From Citrobacter sp. Marseille-Q6884 (GTDB lineage: Bacteria > Pseudomonadota > Gammaproteobacteria > Enterobacterales > Enterobacteriaceae), in the NCBI RefSeq assembly GCF_945906775.1, contig NZ_CAMDRE010000002.1:496001-560000 (forward strand): 64,000 nt of DNA, given 5' to 3'. A program made the translations under genes and the position numbers. The stretch's first letter is position 1; the number at the start of each line of letters is the position of its first letter. The notes under the pieces are model-generated. The model made no database searches. It saw only the letters and a program-made list of their open reading frames with translations, and had not been told where the DNA came from. Below, one piece after another: positions 27,006-35,910 of this stretch.

Positions 27006-27032
27006 AGGACGAAGAGGGGCTTCGTCCTTTTT
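27006..27032. terminator. Stem-loop between yeiQ and yeiR
   Basis: AGGACGAAG, a short loop, CTTCGTCCT then TTTT: a perfect 9-bp stem in the 118-bp gap. The T-run is on the plus strand, whereas the genes run on minus, so it may act as a bidirectional or antisense terminator. Confidence 0.5.
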
Positions 27033-27046
27033 AATGGCAGAAATTG

Positions 27047-28513
27047 TTAATTATTTAACGTATCCATGACAGCCTGGCGTGCACCGTGTTGAGCGAGTCG
27101 TTGCCAGGCCTGCTCGACGGCAGCGACAAATCGTGGGTTCTGCGCAAGGTCGGTGGCGAAGATTTCGTGCAGTGAAAGCAGTGCTGTGACACGTTCTGAT
27201 TCTGTACTGCCTGCAACAATGGCGCGAATTTTGTCACTTAAGGGATCGCGTATATCAATATCTGCTCCTGAATCGTCAACGCCGCTGACGTAGCGCATCC
27301 AGCCGGCAATGCCCAGTGCCAACAGGGGCCATTCGCTTTGACGGGCTAAATGAATACGGATGCCCTCCAGCATACGCTGCGGTAATTTCTGGCTGCCGTC
27401 CATCGCGATTTGCCAGGTTTTGTGTTTCAGCGCCGGGTTCGCAAAGCGTTCCAGCAGGTTCGTGGCATACTGATTTAAATCGACATTAGTGATCTGCAGC
27501 GTGGGGGCTTGTTCATTGAGCATCAGGCGATAAGCGGCTTCACGAAACGCACTGTCTTGCATACAGTCGCTGATGTGCTGAAACCCCGCCAGATATCCGA
27601 GATACGCCAGAAACGAATGACTGCCGTTCAGCATGCGTAGCTTCATTTGTTCCCACGGCAGCACGTCATCAACCATCTGTACGCCTGCGCTCTCCCATTG
27701 CGGGCGACCGGAGACAAAATGGTCTTCAATAACCCACTGGATAAAGGGTTCACAGCTGATTGCACAAGGGTCGGCGACGCCAAGTTGCTGGGCAATCTCC
27801 TCCAGTGACTCTTCGGTAGCGGCAGGGACAATACGGTCCACCATGGTACCCGGGAAACTCACCTGTTCGAGTATCCACTTTGCCAGCTCAGGCGAGCGTT
27901 TTTCAGCCATCCCCAGCACAGCGTTTTTTACCACATGACCGTTATTGGGAATGTTATCGCAGGAAAGAACGGTAAAAGGTTGCAGTCCGCGTTCACGTCG
28001 GCGGTGCAGGGCTTCGACGATAATACCCGGCGCTGAGTGCGGCTCGTCCGGTGTTTGCAGATCATGGGCGATACGTGGATTAGTGATATCCAGCGACCCC
28101 GTTGCCGGGTCAATGCAGTATCCCTTTTCCGTGATGGTTAACGAAACGATAGCCACCTGCGGTTCACAGAATTTTTCGATAATGGCAGCCAGTGAATCCA
28201 GCTTTGCATTCAGGCATTCGCGGACGGCGCCGACCACAATGGGCTGATTGCCGTTTGAGCCTTTTTCTAACACCGTATATAAATGATCCTGTGCGCGAAG
28301 TTGACTCATCAGTCGATCACCGCTGAACAGGCTTATCTCACAAATTCCCCAGTCTCCACCCAGCGCGTTCAATACGCGGTCGGTCAATAACGCCTGATGA
28401 GCGCGATGAAAAGCACCGAAACCAAAATGCACGATTCGCGTTTTTAATTGTTGGCGATCGTAGCGCGGCATCAATACATTTTCCGGGAGTGAAGCAGAGG
28501 CAATAGTTTTCAT
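27047..28513 (-). CDS. yeiQ: Mannitol dehydrogenase family oxidoreductase YeiQ (probable fructuronate reductase)
   Basis: 488-aa NAD-dependent polyol/hexuronate dehydrogenase of the long-chain mannitol dehydrogenase family, near-identical in layout to E. coli YeiQ and related to UxuB. N-terminal RIVHFGFGAFHRAHQA is the nucleotide-binding signature. The catalytic-domain Lys motif lies in MKLRMLNGSHSFLAYLG. I chose ATG 28513 (MKTIASAS) with AGGTG upstream. The divergent partner here is uxuA, with two ExuR/UxuR-like sites between them, so conversion of fructuronate to mannonate is a likely activity. That is inference from context. Confidence 0.9.
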   Translation of the reverse strand: MKTIASASLPENVLMPRYDRQQLKTRIVHFGFGAFHRAHQALLTDRVLNALGGDWGICEISLFSGDRLMSQLRAQDHLYTVLEKGSNGNQPIVVGAVRECLNAKLDSLAAIIEKFCEPQVAIVSLTITEKGYCIDPATGSLDITNPRIAHDLQTPDEPHSAPGIIVEALHRRRERGLQPFTVLSCDNIPNNGHVVKNAVLGMAEKRSPELAKWILEQVSFPGTMVDRIVPAATEESLEEIAQQLGVADPCAISCEPFIQWVIEDHFVSGRPQWESAGVQMVDDVLPWEQMKLRMLNGSHSFLAYLGYLAGFQHISDCMQDSAFREAAYRLMLNEQAPTLQITNVDLNQYATNLLERFANPALKHKTWQIAMDGSQKLPQRMLEGIRIHLARQSEWPLLALGIAGWMRYVSGVDDSGADIDIRDPLSDKIRAIVAGSTESERVTALLSLHEIFATDLAQNPRFVAAVEQAWQRLAQHGARQAVMDTLNN

Positions 28514-28574
28514 TAAATACACCTGATTAACCATTAATTAACAATGGCAGTATAAAGTTATATGACAGCAAGTT

Positions 28575-28593
28575 AAATTGGTGTGCCTGATTT
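28575..28593. promoter_or_regulatory. Candidate ExuR/UxuR operator 1
   Basis: AAATTGGTGTGCCTGATTT resembles the hexuronate regulator consensus AAATTGGTATACCAATTT, mainly in its left and central part. It lies on the yeiQ side of the divergent yeiQ-uxuA region. Confidence 0.45.
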
Positions 28594-28603
28594 ATCCATG
28601 GAG

Positions 28604-28619
28604 TGTGAGCTGGATCAAT
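28604..28619. promoter_or_regulatory. Candidate CRP site between yeiQ and uxuA
   Basis: TGTGA-N6-TCAAT, close to the CRP consensus TGTGA-N6-TCACA, in the centre of the divergent region. Catabolite control would suit a hexuronate gene pair. Confidence 0.45.
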
Positions 28620-28684
28620 CAATCATCGGCGTCATATTGATCCTGCAGCAGATGCCTGTATGGTAGTCATCATTCAGGTAGCTT

Positions 28685-28702
28685 AATTTGGTATAACAAC
28701 TT
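28685..28702 (+). promoter_or_regulatory. Candidate ExuR/UxuR operator 2 at uxuA
   Basis: AATTTGGTATAACAACTT agrees with the ExuR/UxuR consensus AAATTGGTATACCAATTT at 15 of 18 positions. It ends 13 bases before the uxuA start and overlaps its leader, a good position for repression. Confidence 0.6.
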
Positions 28703-28715
28703 GTGAGGTGAAGCA

Positions 28716-29906
28716 ATGGAACAAACCTGGCGTTGGTACGGACCTAACGATCCGGTATCGCTTGATGATGTGCGTCAGGCAGGCGCAACGGGCGTTGTGA
28801 CCGCCTTGCACCATATCCCCAACGGTGAAGTATGGCCCGTTGAAGAGATTCAAAAGCGACAGGCGATTCTGGCTGAAAAAGGGCTAACCTGGTCGGTTGT
28901 GGAAAGTATTCCTGTTCACGAAGATATTAAAACGCGTTCCGGGCAGTATCAAACATGGATTGCGAATTATCAGCAGAGTATTCGCAATCTGGCAGCCTGC
29001 GGCATCGATACCGTGTGCTATAACTTTATGCCGATCCTCGACTGGACGCGTACTGACCTTGAATATCAATTGCCGGATGGCTCTAAAGCGCTGCGTTTTG
29101 ACCAGATAGCGTTTGCCGCATTTGAGTTGCACATCCTGCAACGCCCGGGCGCTCAAGCGGATTACACGGCTGAAGAACAGCAGCAGGCGTTGGCCTATTT
29201 CAATGCGATGAGTGATGCGGATATTGAAAAGCTGACCCGCAACATTATCGCCGGTCTGCCGGGGGCGGAAGAAGGTTATACGCTGGACCAGTTCCGCGCT
29301 CGCCTGGCGGAATATGACGGTATCAGCAAAGATGATCTGCGAAACAATATGGCTGTTTTTCTGCGCGCGATTGTACCAGTAGCGGAAGAAGTCGGCGTTC
29401 GCCTGGCCGTGCATCCTGACGATCCGCCGCGTCCGATCCTGGGTCTGCCCCGTATCGTTTCGACCATTGAAGATATGCAATGGCTGAAAGAGACGGTCGA
29501 TAGCATCTATAACGGTTTCACGATGTGTACCGGTTCGTACGGCGTGCGCGCGGATAACGATCTGGTGAAAATGATTGAAACGTTTGGCGATCGCATCCAC
29601 TTCACGCACCTGCGTTCGACCTGTCGTGAAGACAACCCTAAAACCTTCCACGAAGGCGCGCATTTGCAGGGTGATGTGGATATGGTCGCGGTCGTGACGG
29701 CGATCCTGACAGAAGAACAGCGACGCAAAAAGGCCGGCGACCTGCGTCCTATCCCGATGCGTCCTGATCATGGTCATCAGATGCTTGACGATCTGCACAA
29801 GAAAACCAATCCAGGCTACTCCGCCATTGGTCGTCTGAAAGGGCTGGCAGAAGTGCGTGGTGTCGAACTGGCGCTGAAACAAACGCAGTTCCGCGACCTG
29901 CTGTAA
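28716..29906 (+). CDS. uxuA: Mannonate dehydratase UxuA
   Basis: 396-aa enzyme that dehydrates D-mannonate to 2-keto-3-deoxygluconate in hexuronate breakdown. It starts MEQTWRWYGPNDPVSL and carries the family blocks NIIAGLPGAEEGYTLDQFR, VHPDDPPRP, FTMCTGSYG, FTHLRS and MRPDHGHQMLDD, whose His, Cys and Asp residues bind the metal. GTGAGGTG lies 6 bases before ATG 28716. In E. coli uxuA is in uxuAB far away; here it is placed beside yeiQ, a UxuB relative. No kdgK, kdgA or transporter is nearby. Confidence 0.95.
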   Translation: MEQTWRWYGPNDPVSLDDVRQAGATGVVTALHHIPNGEVWPVEEIQKRQAILAEKGLTWSVVESIPVHEDIKTRSGQYQTWIANYQQSIRNLAACGIDTVCYNFMPILDWTRTDLEYQLPDGSKALRFDQIAFAAFELHILQRPGAQADYTAEEQQQALAYFNAMSDADIEKLTRNIIAGLPGAEEGYTLDQFRARLAEYDGISKDDLRNNMAVFLRAIVPVAEEVGVRLAVHPDDPPRPILGLPRIVSTIEDMQWLKETVDSIYNGFTMCTGSYGVRADNDLVKMIETFGDRIHFTHLRSTCREDNPKTFHEGAHLQGDVDMVAVVTAILTEEQRRKKAGDLRPIPMRPDHGHQMLDDLHKKTNPGYSAIGRLKGLAEVRGVELALKQTQFRDLL

Positions 29907-29914
29907 TCCCGTTC

Positions 29915-29945
29915 ACAGGGATTGAGCGTCCGGCTCGATCCCTGT
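29915..29945. terminator. Hairpin between convergent uxuA and the MocR gene
   Basis: ACAGGGATTGAGC, five bases, GCTCGATCCCTGT pair with one wobble. It sits 9 bases after the uxuA stop and just before the end of the convergent regulator gene. The T-run is weak. Confidence 0.55.
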
Positions 29946-29951
29946 CATCCT

Positions 29952-31424
29952 CTAAGGCTGCAATAACGCCTGCTCCAGCACCATCAATACCTTTCTTATT
30001 TGTGGGATCTGTAACCCGCCAAAGCCGAAAAACGCAACTTCGTCGCTATTTTCTTTGCGCCATGCGCTTTCTGAGCCATTTTCAATGTTCTGTAGCGTAT
30101 CAAAACGAACCCCTGCCTGCAGGCAGCGTTCCTGCAGCGTTGCCATGATGTCGGCCGACCATGCGACGCGTAAAGAGAGGTGCAGGCCAGCCGTTGCGCC
30201 ATCAATTCTTCCGTCGGGAAACAGGGTGCACAGGCCGTTGCGTAAGAGCGTAAGGCGTTCTGCGTAATGGCAGGCCAGCTTGCTGATATGGGTATAGAAA
30301 ACCTGGTTCTGCATCAATTCGGCCAAAAACTGCTGCAATAACCACTGACTGCCGTTGTTGTTGAGCGCCTTCATATTCTGTACTGCCGGAAGCAGCTCAT
30401 CAGGACAAATGAGATAGCCAAGTCGTGCGCCTGGGCCCAGTGTTTTTGAAAATGTCCCCATATAGATAACCCGATTGTGATAATCCATCGCTTTGAGCGC
30501 AGGAAGGGGATTCTCACCGTAAGTAAAAACGGCATCATAATCATCTTCTATGATGTAGGCTCCGACGCGCTGTGCCCACGTCAGCAAAGCGCTGCGTCGT
30601 TCCAGCGAAAGTACACTTCCCATCGGATACTGATGTGCAGGTGTCACATAACAAAGTTGAGTTTCATATTCGGGTAATTTATCTGTACACAACCCATGGT
30701 TATCCACAGGAATTGACGTAATGTCGGCGCCGTAATAATTAAAAAGATGCCATGCACCAGAGTAACAAGGGGATTCGGTCACAATATGACACTTTTTTTT
30801 CTGACATATCGCATGATGAAGAATAAATATCTGGCTGAGCAGAGATAAGCCTTCCTGAATCCCGTTAGTAATGATGATATTGTCTGCGCGAGTATTAATT
30901 CCTCGGGATAAATTCAGGTATCTTACCATTTGCTCACGCAACGAAAATAATCCATTTGGTGAATGATAACGGGTAAATAATTGTTCTTTAAGCATGCTGG
31001 GCGAGTTATTCCATTTACGCCAACTGGACCAGGGAAAGGCATTCGGATCCGGCACGCCCATACGGCAATAGAACTCACGCCCCATCTCGCCATAGACATC
31101 CGTGGAGACCCCGGCAGGTTTGGGTTTTGCCGGAGGGGAACCCTCGGTCGCGGGCAGAAGCGCAGGGGTTCTTCGCATCGGCGTGGTGAAGACCACCTCA
31201 TAGCCGATACCCGGTCTACTCTTAATTAACCCTGACGCCATCAGTTTTTCATAGGCCATCACAACCGTGATTTTGGCAACATTCAACGTCTGCGCCTGTT
31301 CGCGAATTGAGGGCAATTTATCCCCGCACAGTAAATCACCCTGCTGAATAGCCTGAAAATAAAATTGAAATATCTGTAATTGCAACGGTGTACGGCTTTC
31401 TCTGTTGAGAGACAGTGTCAGCAT
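29952..31424 (-). CDS. MocR-type PLP-dependent transcriptional regulator
   Basis: 490-aa fusion of a GntR winged helix (about 1-75: IREQAQTLNVAKITVVMAYEKL) to a fold-type I aminotransferase-like domain, with the PLP-binding Lys in MGTFSKTLGPGARLGY near residue 326. Such regulators (PdxR, GabR, TauR class) sense an amino compound through PLP. It is divergent from torCAD with 166 bases between, and convergent to uxuA. The gene start at 31424 is preceded by AAGGAA-like bases. Target genes are unknown; torCAD is the closest candidate. Confidence 0.88.
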   Translation of the reverse strand: MLTLSLNRESRTPLQLQIFQFYFQAIQQGDLLCGDKLPSIREQAQTLNVAKITVVMAYEKLMASGLIKSRPGIGYEVVFTTPMRRTPALLPATEGSPPAKPKPAGVSTDVYGEMGREFYCRMGVPDPNAFPWSSWRKWNNSPSMLKEQLFTRYHSPNGLFSLREQMVRYLNLSRGINTRADNIIITNGIQEGLSLLSQIFILHHAICQKKKCHIVTESPCYSGAWHLFNYYGADITSIPVDNHGLCTDKLPEYETQLCYVTPAHQYPMGSVLSLERRSALLTWAQRVGAYIIEDDYDAVFTYGENPLPALKAMDYHNRVIYMGTFSKTLGPGARLGYLICPDELLPAVQNMKALNNNGSQWLLQQFLAELMQNQVFYTHISKLACHYAERLTLLRNGLCTLFPDGRIDGATAGLHLSLRVAWSADIMATLQERCLQAGVRFDTLQNIENGSESAWRKENSDEVAFFGFGGLQIPQIRKVLMVLEQALLQP

Positions 31425-31512
31425 GAGAAATTCCTTATTGAAATAATAGGCACATAGTACGAGCTTCTTTTTTTTACTATTTTGACCCGCCTCATGGTGT
31501 GAATGCTGTTCC

Positions 31513-31518
31513 TATAAT
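31513..31518 (+). promoter_or_regulatory. Possible -10 element of torCAD
   Basis: A consensus TATAAT lies 73 bases upstream of the torC start. The nearest TTGACC is 25 bases away, too far for normal -35 spacing, so the promoter would need an activator. No TorR box or FNR palindrome could be picked out in the 166-bp region. Confidence 0.35.
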
Positions 31519-31590
31519 CTGCCCGCAGTGTCTCTATTTCCAATTTTTAATATCCCGTAGCGTGTGGATATTAAAATAATGGAGGCAAGT

Positions 31591-32724
31591 ATGTCGTGGA
31601 TAAGAAAAAATGCGCTCTGGTGCGCATTCGGCGGGGCTGTCGCAATGGCCTTCGTCATTTGGGGCTCGTGGCAAGGCATACACTACACCAGCACTACCGA
31701 GTTTTGTTTATCCTGCCACTCCATGCGCACGGTGGGGCAGGAGTATCAAACCAGCGCGCATTTCCGTAATGCGTCTGGCGTGCGGGCAGAGTGCAAAGAC
31801 TGCCATATTCCTCCCGGAATTATCCCTACGCTGGTACGCAAGACAGAAGCCTTAAACGATTTGTACCACACCTTTATCTCTCCTTCGATCGACACCCCAG
31901 AAAAGTTTGAAGCAAAGCGCGCTGAACTGGCTCAGCGGGAATGGGCGCGAATGAGCGCCAATCACTCAGCGGCCTGTAAATCGTGTCACAGCTACGACGC
32001 GATGGATCATGGCAAACAATCTGCAAATGCGGCGGCACAAATGACCGCAGCGGCGGCGAAGGACAGCAATTGTATTGACTGCCATAAGGGCATTGCGCAT
32101 CACAAACCGGATATGAGCAGCGGTTTTCGTGAGCGTTACAAGCAATTGCAGCGCCAGGGAGAGGCCCCAACTGAGGCCAGCACACTGTTTTCGATTGGCG
32201 AAAAGTCGCTAACAGCAACAGCGGGAAGCCCGGCCGGGAAAGCGCTGCTTTTTCCTGCTACACCGGTCAAGGTGTTGAAAAAAGAAGGGAACAACCTACA
32301 ACTGGAAATGGTGGGTTGGCGTGAAAGTAAAGGCCGTGGACGAGTGATCACGCAGTACATGGGCAAACGCGTCTTCTCCGCCGTTCTCGATGACTCCCTG
32401 ATGGCTAACGTCAACGTCCTGCAAACCCAGATTGATCCCGACTCACACCAGGAATGGCAGCAGGTGAGGATTACCGCGTGGACCTCAGCACAGGGACTTA
32501 TCAGCGCGATCTCTCCTTTGTGGGAATACTCGGATCAAATGCTGCAATCCACCTGCAGCGCCTGTCACAGCACACCACCCACTACGCGTTATACCGCGAA
32601 CGGCTGGATCGCCGGACTCAAAGCGATGTCAACGTATTACCGGCTTAATCCGGTGGAAGAACGCACGTTATTGAAATATCTCCAGACCCATGCCAGCGAT
32701 GTGTCTGAAACCCAAAAACAGTAA
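31591..32724 (+). CDS. torC: Pentaheme c-type cytochrome TorC
   Basis: 377-aa membrane-anchored cytochrome of the NapC/NirT-TorC family that passes electrons from menaquinol to the periplasmic TorA. There is one N-terminal anchor, then five CxxCH sites: CLSCH, CKDCH, CKSCH, CIDCH and, in the TorC-specific C-terminal domain, CSACH. I chose ATG 31591, which has GGAGG five bases upstream; the open frame runs 27 bases further up to a GTG. It is the first gene of torCAD. The ccm genes that mature it lie at the start of this window. Confidence 0.92.
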   Translation: MSWIRKNALWCAFGGAVAMAFVIWGSWQGIHYTSTTEFCLSCHSMRTVGQEYQTSAHFRNASGVRAECKDCHIPPGIIPTLVRKTEALNDLYHTFISPSIDTPEKFEAKRAELAQREWARMSANHSAACKSCHSYDAMDHGKQSANAAAQMTAAAAKDSNCIDCHKGIAHHKPDMSSGFRERYKQLQRQGEAPTEASTLFSIGEKSLTATAGSPAGKALLFPATPVKVLKKEGNNLQLEMVGWRESKGRGRVITQYMGKRVFSAVLDDSLMANVNVLQTQIDPDSHQEWQQVRITAWTSAQGLISAISPLWEYSDQMLQSTCSACHSTPPTTRYTANGWIAGLKAMSTYYRLNPVEERTLLKYLQTHASDVSETQKQ

Positions 32725-32733
32725 GGATGACTT

Positions 32734-35232
32734 ATGGATATTCAAGACTTTAACCCGTCTCGCCGCCGTTTTCTGACCGGAATGCTGGCGGTGGGCGCTG
32801 CCAGTGCGCTGGCGCCTAATCCGTTGATATCAAAAGTATGGGCCGCGGGGGAGAACCCTGAACAGTGGATCCAGTCTGGCTCACATTATGGCGCTTTTGA
32901 AGCCAAAGTCGTGAATGGCGAATGGACAGAAACGCGTCCATTTAAACATGACAAATACCCTTGCGATATGCTCAACGCGGTACGTGAAATTGTCTACAAC
33001 CCTTCACGAGTACGCTATCCCATGGTTCGGCTGGACTGGCTGCGTAAGCGTGAAAAATCAGATCGTAGCCAGCGTGGAGATAACCGTTTTGTGCGGGTGA
33101 GTTGGGATCAGGCGTTGGATCTGTTTTATGAAGAGCTGGAACGGGTGCAAAAAACCTACGGATCTTCCGGGGTCTTTACCGGGCTGGCGGACTGGCAAAT
33201 GGTTGGGAAGTACCATAAGGCCGGTGGCGCCATGGACAGAGGATTGGGTCTGCACGGCAGTTATGTCACCACCGTCGGTGACTACTCGGCGGCAGCGGCG
33301 CAGGTGATTTTGCCTCACGTCATCGGCTCGCTTGAAGTCTATGAACAGCAAACTTCACTCCCGTTGGTCATTCAAAATACCCAAACCATCGTGTTGTGGG
33401 GATGTGACCCAATCAAAAATTTGCAGATCGAATTTCTGGTGCCCGATCACGACGCGTTTGGCTACTGGCAGCAGATCAAAGAGGCGGTCGCTCAGGGAAA
33501 AATGCGTGTTATCAGCGTGGATCCCATCCGTAGCAAATCGCAAAATTTCCTCGGCTGTGAGCAGATTGCGCTGCGACCGCAAACCGACGTCGCCTTATTG
33601 CTCGCGCTTGCGCATACGCTGTATGAAGAAAAATTGTACGACACCGCCTTTATTAACGATTACACCGTCGGTTTTGACCAGTTCTTGCCTTACCTGACAG
33701 GGGAGACAGACAAGCAGCCGAAGAATGCTGAATGGGCCGCTGAAATCTGTGGGCTGACGGCTGAACAGATCCGGGAGTTCGCCCGTCTTTTAGTTAAAGG
33801 CCGGACGCAGTTTATGGGCGGATGGTGCGTGCAACGTATGCACCATGGAGAGCAGTACCCCTGGATGCTGGTGGTACTGGCCAGCATGATGGGGCAAATC
33901 GGTTTGCCTGGCGGCGGCGTGGGATTTGGCTGGCACTATAACGGTGGCGGGACGGTGACGTCAGCGGGGCCGGTGCTGTCCGGGCTTGGGAGTATTAACA
34001 ACCCACCTGAGGCGAAGTATAAAGCGGATTTTCGTGGCGTCTCGGAGCATATCCCCACCTCACGCATTGTTGACTGCCTGCTTGAGCCGGGCAAAAAGAT
34101 TGCCTTTAACGGCGAAACATTAACGTATCCCGACATCAAAATGGCGATCTACAGCGCGGCCAATCCGTTCCATGCTCAGCAGGATCGTAACCGAATGATT
34201 GAAGCCTGGAAAAAGCTGGAAACGGTGGTGGTGCTGGATCACCAATGGACCGCCTCCTGTCGTTTTGCCGATATTGTCCTGCCTGTCACCACGCGCTTTG
34301 AGCGTAATGATATTGAGCAGTTTGGGACTCACTCGAATAAAGGGCTGATGGCGCTGCATCAAATCGTTAAACCGCAATTTGAAGCACGCCATGACTTTGA
34401 TGTGTTTGCCGGGTTGTGTAAACGTTTTGACAAAGAAGCGGTTTACCGTGAAAACCGTGATGAAATGCAGTGGGTTCAGTCGATTTATGACGAAGGGGTG
34501 AAGATGGGCGCTTCGCTCGGCGTCACCTTGCCGGATTTTGATACGTTCTGGAAGGGCGAAGGTTATGTTGAGTATCCGGCAGGGCAACCGTGGGTACGTC
34601 ACGGAGAGTTTCGTGACCAGCCCGATCTGAATCCGCTGGGCACACCGTCAGGTCTGATAGAAATCTACAGCAAAACCATTGCGGGTTTTCAATACGAAGA
34701 TTGTCCGGGGCACCCGGTGTGGATGGAGCCGTTTGAGCGCAGCCATCGCGGTAAGGGCACTCAATATCCGCTGCATCTTCAATCCTGCCATCCCGATAAA
34801 CGCCTCCATTCTCAGTTGTGCTCAAGCGATGCGTTTCGCAATACCTATGCGGTGGCCGGCAGAGAACCGCTCTACATCAGCGAACAGGATGCAACCGCGA
34901 GAGGGCTAAAAGCCGGTGATGTTGCGCGTGTATTTAACGCTCGTGGCCAGGTACTGGCCGGGGTGGTCATTAGCCCCGACTTTACCCCCGGCGTGATTCG
35001 CATTCATGAAGGGGCGTGGTATTCCCCACAGGAAGGTGGAAAAGCCGGGACACTGTGCACCTATGGCGATCCTAACGTGCTGAGCGCAGATATTGCCACC
35101 TCACAGCTGGCGCAAGGGCCTTCTGCGCATACCGTGCTGGTGGAGGTTGAACGGTATCAGGAAAAAGCGCCGGAGGTGACGGGGTTTGGTGGACCTGAAA
35201 TCGTGAAAGAGGAGGGGGCAAGTGCAGCATAA
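32734..35232 (+). CDS. torA: TMAO reductase-type molybdoenzyme TorA
   Basis: 832-aa periplasmic molybdopterin oxidoreductase of the TorA/DorA/BisC family, the terminal reductase for trimethylamine N-oxide or related N- and S-oxides. Twin-arginine signal SRRRFLTG (residues 9-16) shows Tat export. The active-site serine that ligates Mo is in TVGDYSAAAAQV at residue 185. The C-terminal cofactor cap is seen in RLHSQLCSSDAF and VIRIHEGAWYSP. RBS AAGGA precedes ATG 32734. It may be closer to TorZ-like than strict TorA enzymes, so the exact substrate is open. Confidence 0.9.
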   Translation: MDIQDFNPSRRRFLTGMLAVGAASALAPNPLISKVWAAGENPEQWIQSGSHYGAFEAKVVNGEWTETRPFKHDKYPCDMLNAVREIVYNPSRVRYPMVRLDWLRKREKSDRSQRGDNRFVRVSWDQALDLFYEELERVQKTYGSSGVFTGLADWQMVGKYHKAGGAMDRGLGLHGSYVTTVGDYSAAAAQVILPHVIGSLEVYEQQTSLPLVIQNTQTIVLWGCDPIKNLQIEFLVPDHDAFGYWQQIKEAVAQGKMRVISVDPIRSKSQNFLGCEQIALRPQTDVALLLALAHTLYEEKLYDTAFINDYTVGFDQFLPYLTGETDKQPKNAEWAAEICGLTAEQIREFARLLVKGRTQFMGGWCVQRMHHGEQYPWMLVVLASMMGQIGLPGGGVGFGWHYNGGGTVTSAGPVLSGLGSINNPPEAKYKADFRGVSEHIPTSRIVDCLLEPGKKIAFNGETLTYPDIKMAIYSAANPFHAQQDRNRMIEAWKKLETVVVLDHQWTASCRFADIVLPVTTRFERNDIEQFGTHSNKGLMALHQIVKPQFEARHDFDVFAGLCKRFDKEAVYRENRDEMQWVQSIYDEGVKMGASLGVTLPDFDTFWKGEGYVEYPAGQPWVRHGEFRDQPDLNPLGTPSGLIEIYSKTIAGFQYEDCPGHPVWMEPFERSHRGKGTQYPLHLQSCHPDKRLHSQLCSSDAFRNTYAVAGREPLYISEQDATARGLKAGDVARVFNARGQVLAGVVISPDFTPGVIRIHEGAWYSPQEGGKAGTLCTYGDPNVLSADIATSQLAQGPSAHTVLVEVERYQEKAPEVTGFGGPEIVKEEGASAA

Positions 35233-35854
35233 TCTTATCAGTCAACAACGGGCGGCGGTGTACCAGTGGTTTTCGCAGCTACTATTTCGCGAATTGAGCG
35301 AGCAGCAGCTTGCCAGCCTGGAGAAAGAAGAGAATCTGACGTGGATAGCATCACTGGCGGCCATTCCTGGCGTCTCTTCTGATGTGAAAAACTTTGAGCG
35401 GAGTCTGGCGAGGGTTCTGCGGCGCGAATCGCGGCAACTGGAGCTGGCAGCAGATTTTGCCTCGTTGTTTTTGATAGCGCCGCCTGGCGGGGTTTCACCG
35501 TATGCGGGGCATTATCCACATACCACGGCGGCTGAAGAACGCAGGCAAATGAACGTACTGCTCGTGGAGCAGGGGCTGGCGCCACGGGAAAATGAGCCTT
35601 CCGATCATATTGCGGTACAGCTGGCGCTGATGGCTCGTCGGGTCGCGAAAGAGGAGGAGGTATCCGCACAATATTACTTTTTGCATCATCACATCATGTG
35701 TTGGGCTCCCCTGCTACGGGAAAGCTGTTTACAACGGGATGCTGAGGGGTTTTATCCTGAGGCGGTGAGTGTGATAGTGAGTTTTATGCGAGAGGATGAG
35801 CAGTACCTGGAATCCCTTTTGATGGATGATTTTTATCTCAGTAGTCAGCGTTGA
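35222..35854 (+). CDS. torD: TorA-specific chaperone TorD
   Basis: 210-aa cytoplasmic redox-enzyme maturation chaperone of the TorD/DmsD family. It binds the TorA Tat signal and aids molybdenum cofactor insertion. The all-helical family core is seen in LAADFASLFLIAPPGGVSPY and AQYYFLHHHIMCWAPLL. It starts at GTG 35222 behind GAGGAGGGGG and overlaps the torA end by 11 bases, so translation is coupled. Confidence 0.92.
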   Translation: MQHNLISQQRAAVYQWFSQLLFRELSEQQLASLEKEENLTWIASLAAIPGVSSDVKNFERSLARVLRRESRQLELAADFASLFLIAPPGGVSPYAGHYPHTTAAEERRQMNVLLVEQGLAPRENEPSDHIAVQLALMARRVAKEEEVSAQYYFLHHHIMCWAPLLRESCLQRDAEGFYPEAVSVIVSFMREDEQYLESLLMDDFYLSSQR

Positions 35855-35861
35855 AAATAAC

Positions 35862-35888
35862 AAAGGGACAGCAAATGCTGTCCCTTTT
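35862..35888. terminator. Bidirectional terminator between torD and efpL
   Basis: AAAGGGACAGCA-AA-TGCTGTCCCTTT is a perfect 12-bp stem with a 2-base gap, ending in T's, between the convergent torD and efpL. Confidence 0.85.
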
Positions 35889-35910
35889 CGCTGATACGGT
35901 AGCAGAATAA

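Noticed and set aside
28884..29882. 332-codon open frame antisense to uxuA
   Set aside because: Its length comes from codon bias of the real uxuA gene. No similarity to any family and no RBS.
31482..31518. TTGACC/TATAAT as a full sigma-70 promoter for torC
   Set aside because: Spacing is 25 bases, far beyond the usual 16-18. Only the -10 was kept as a possible element.
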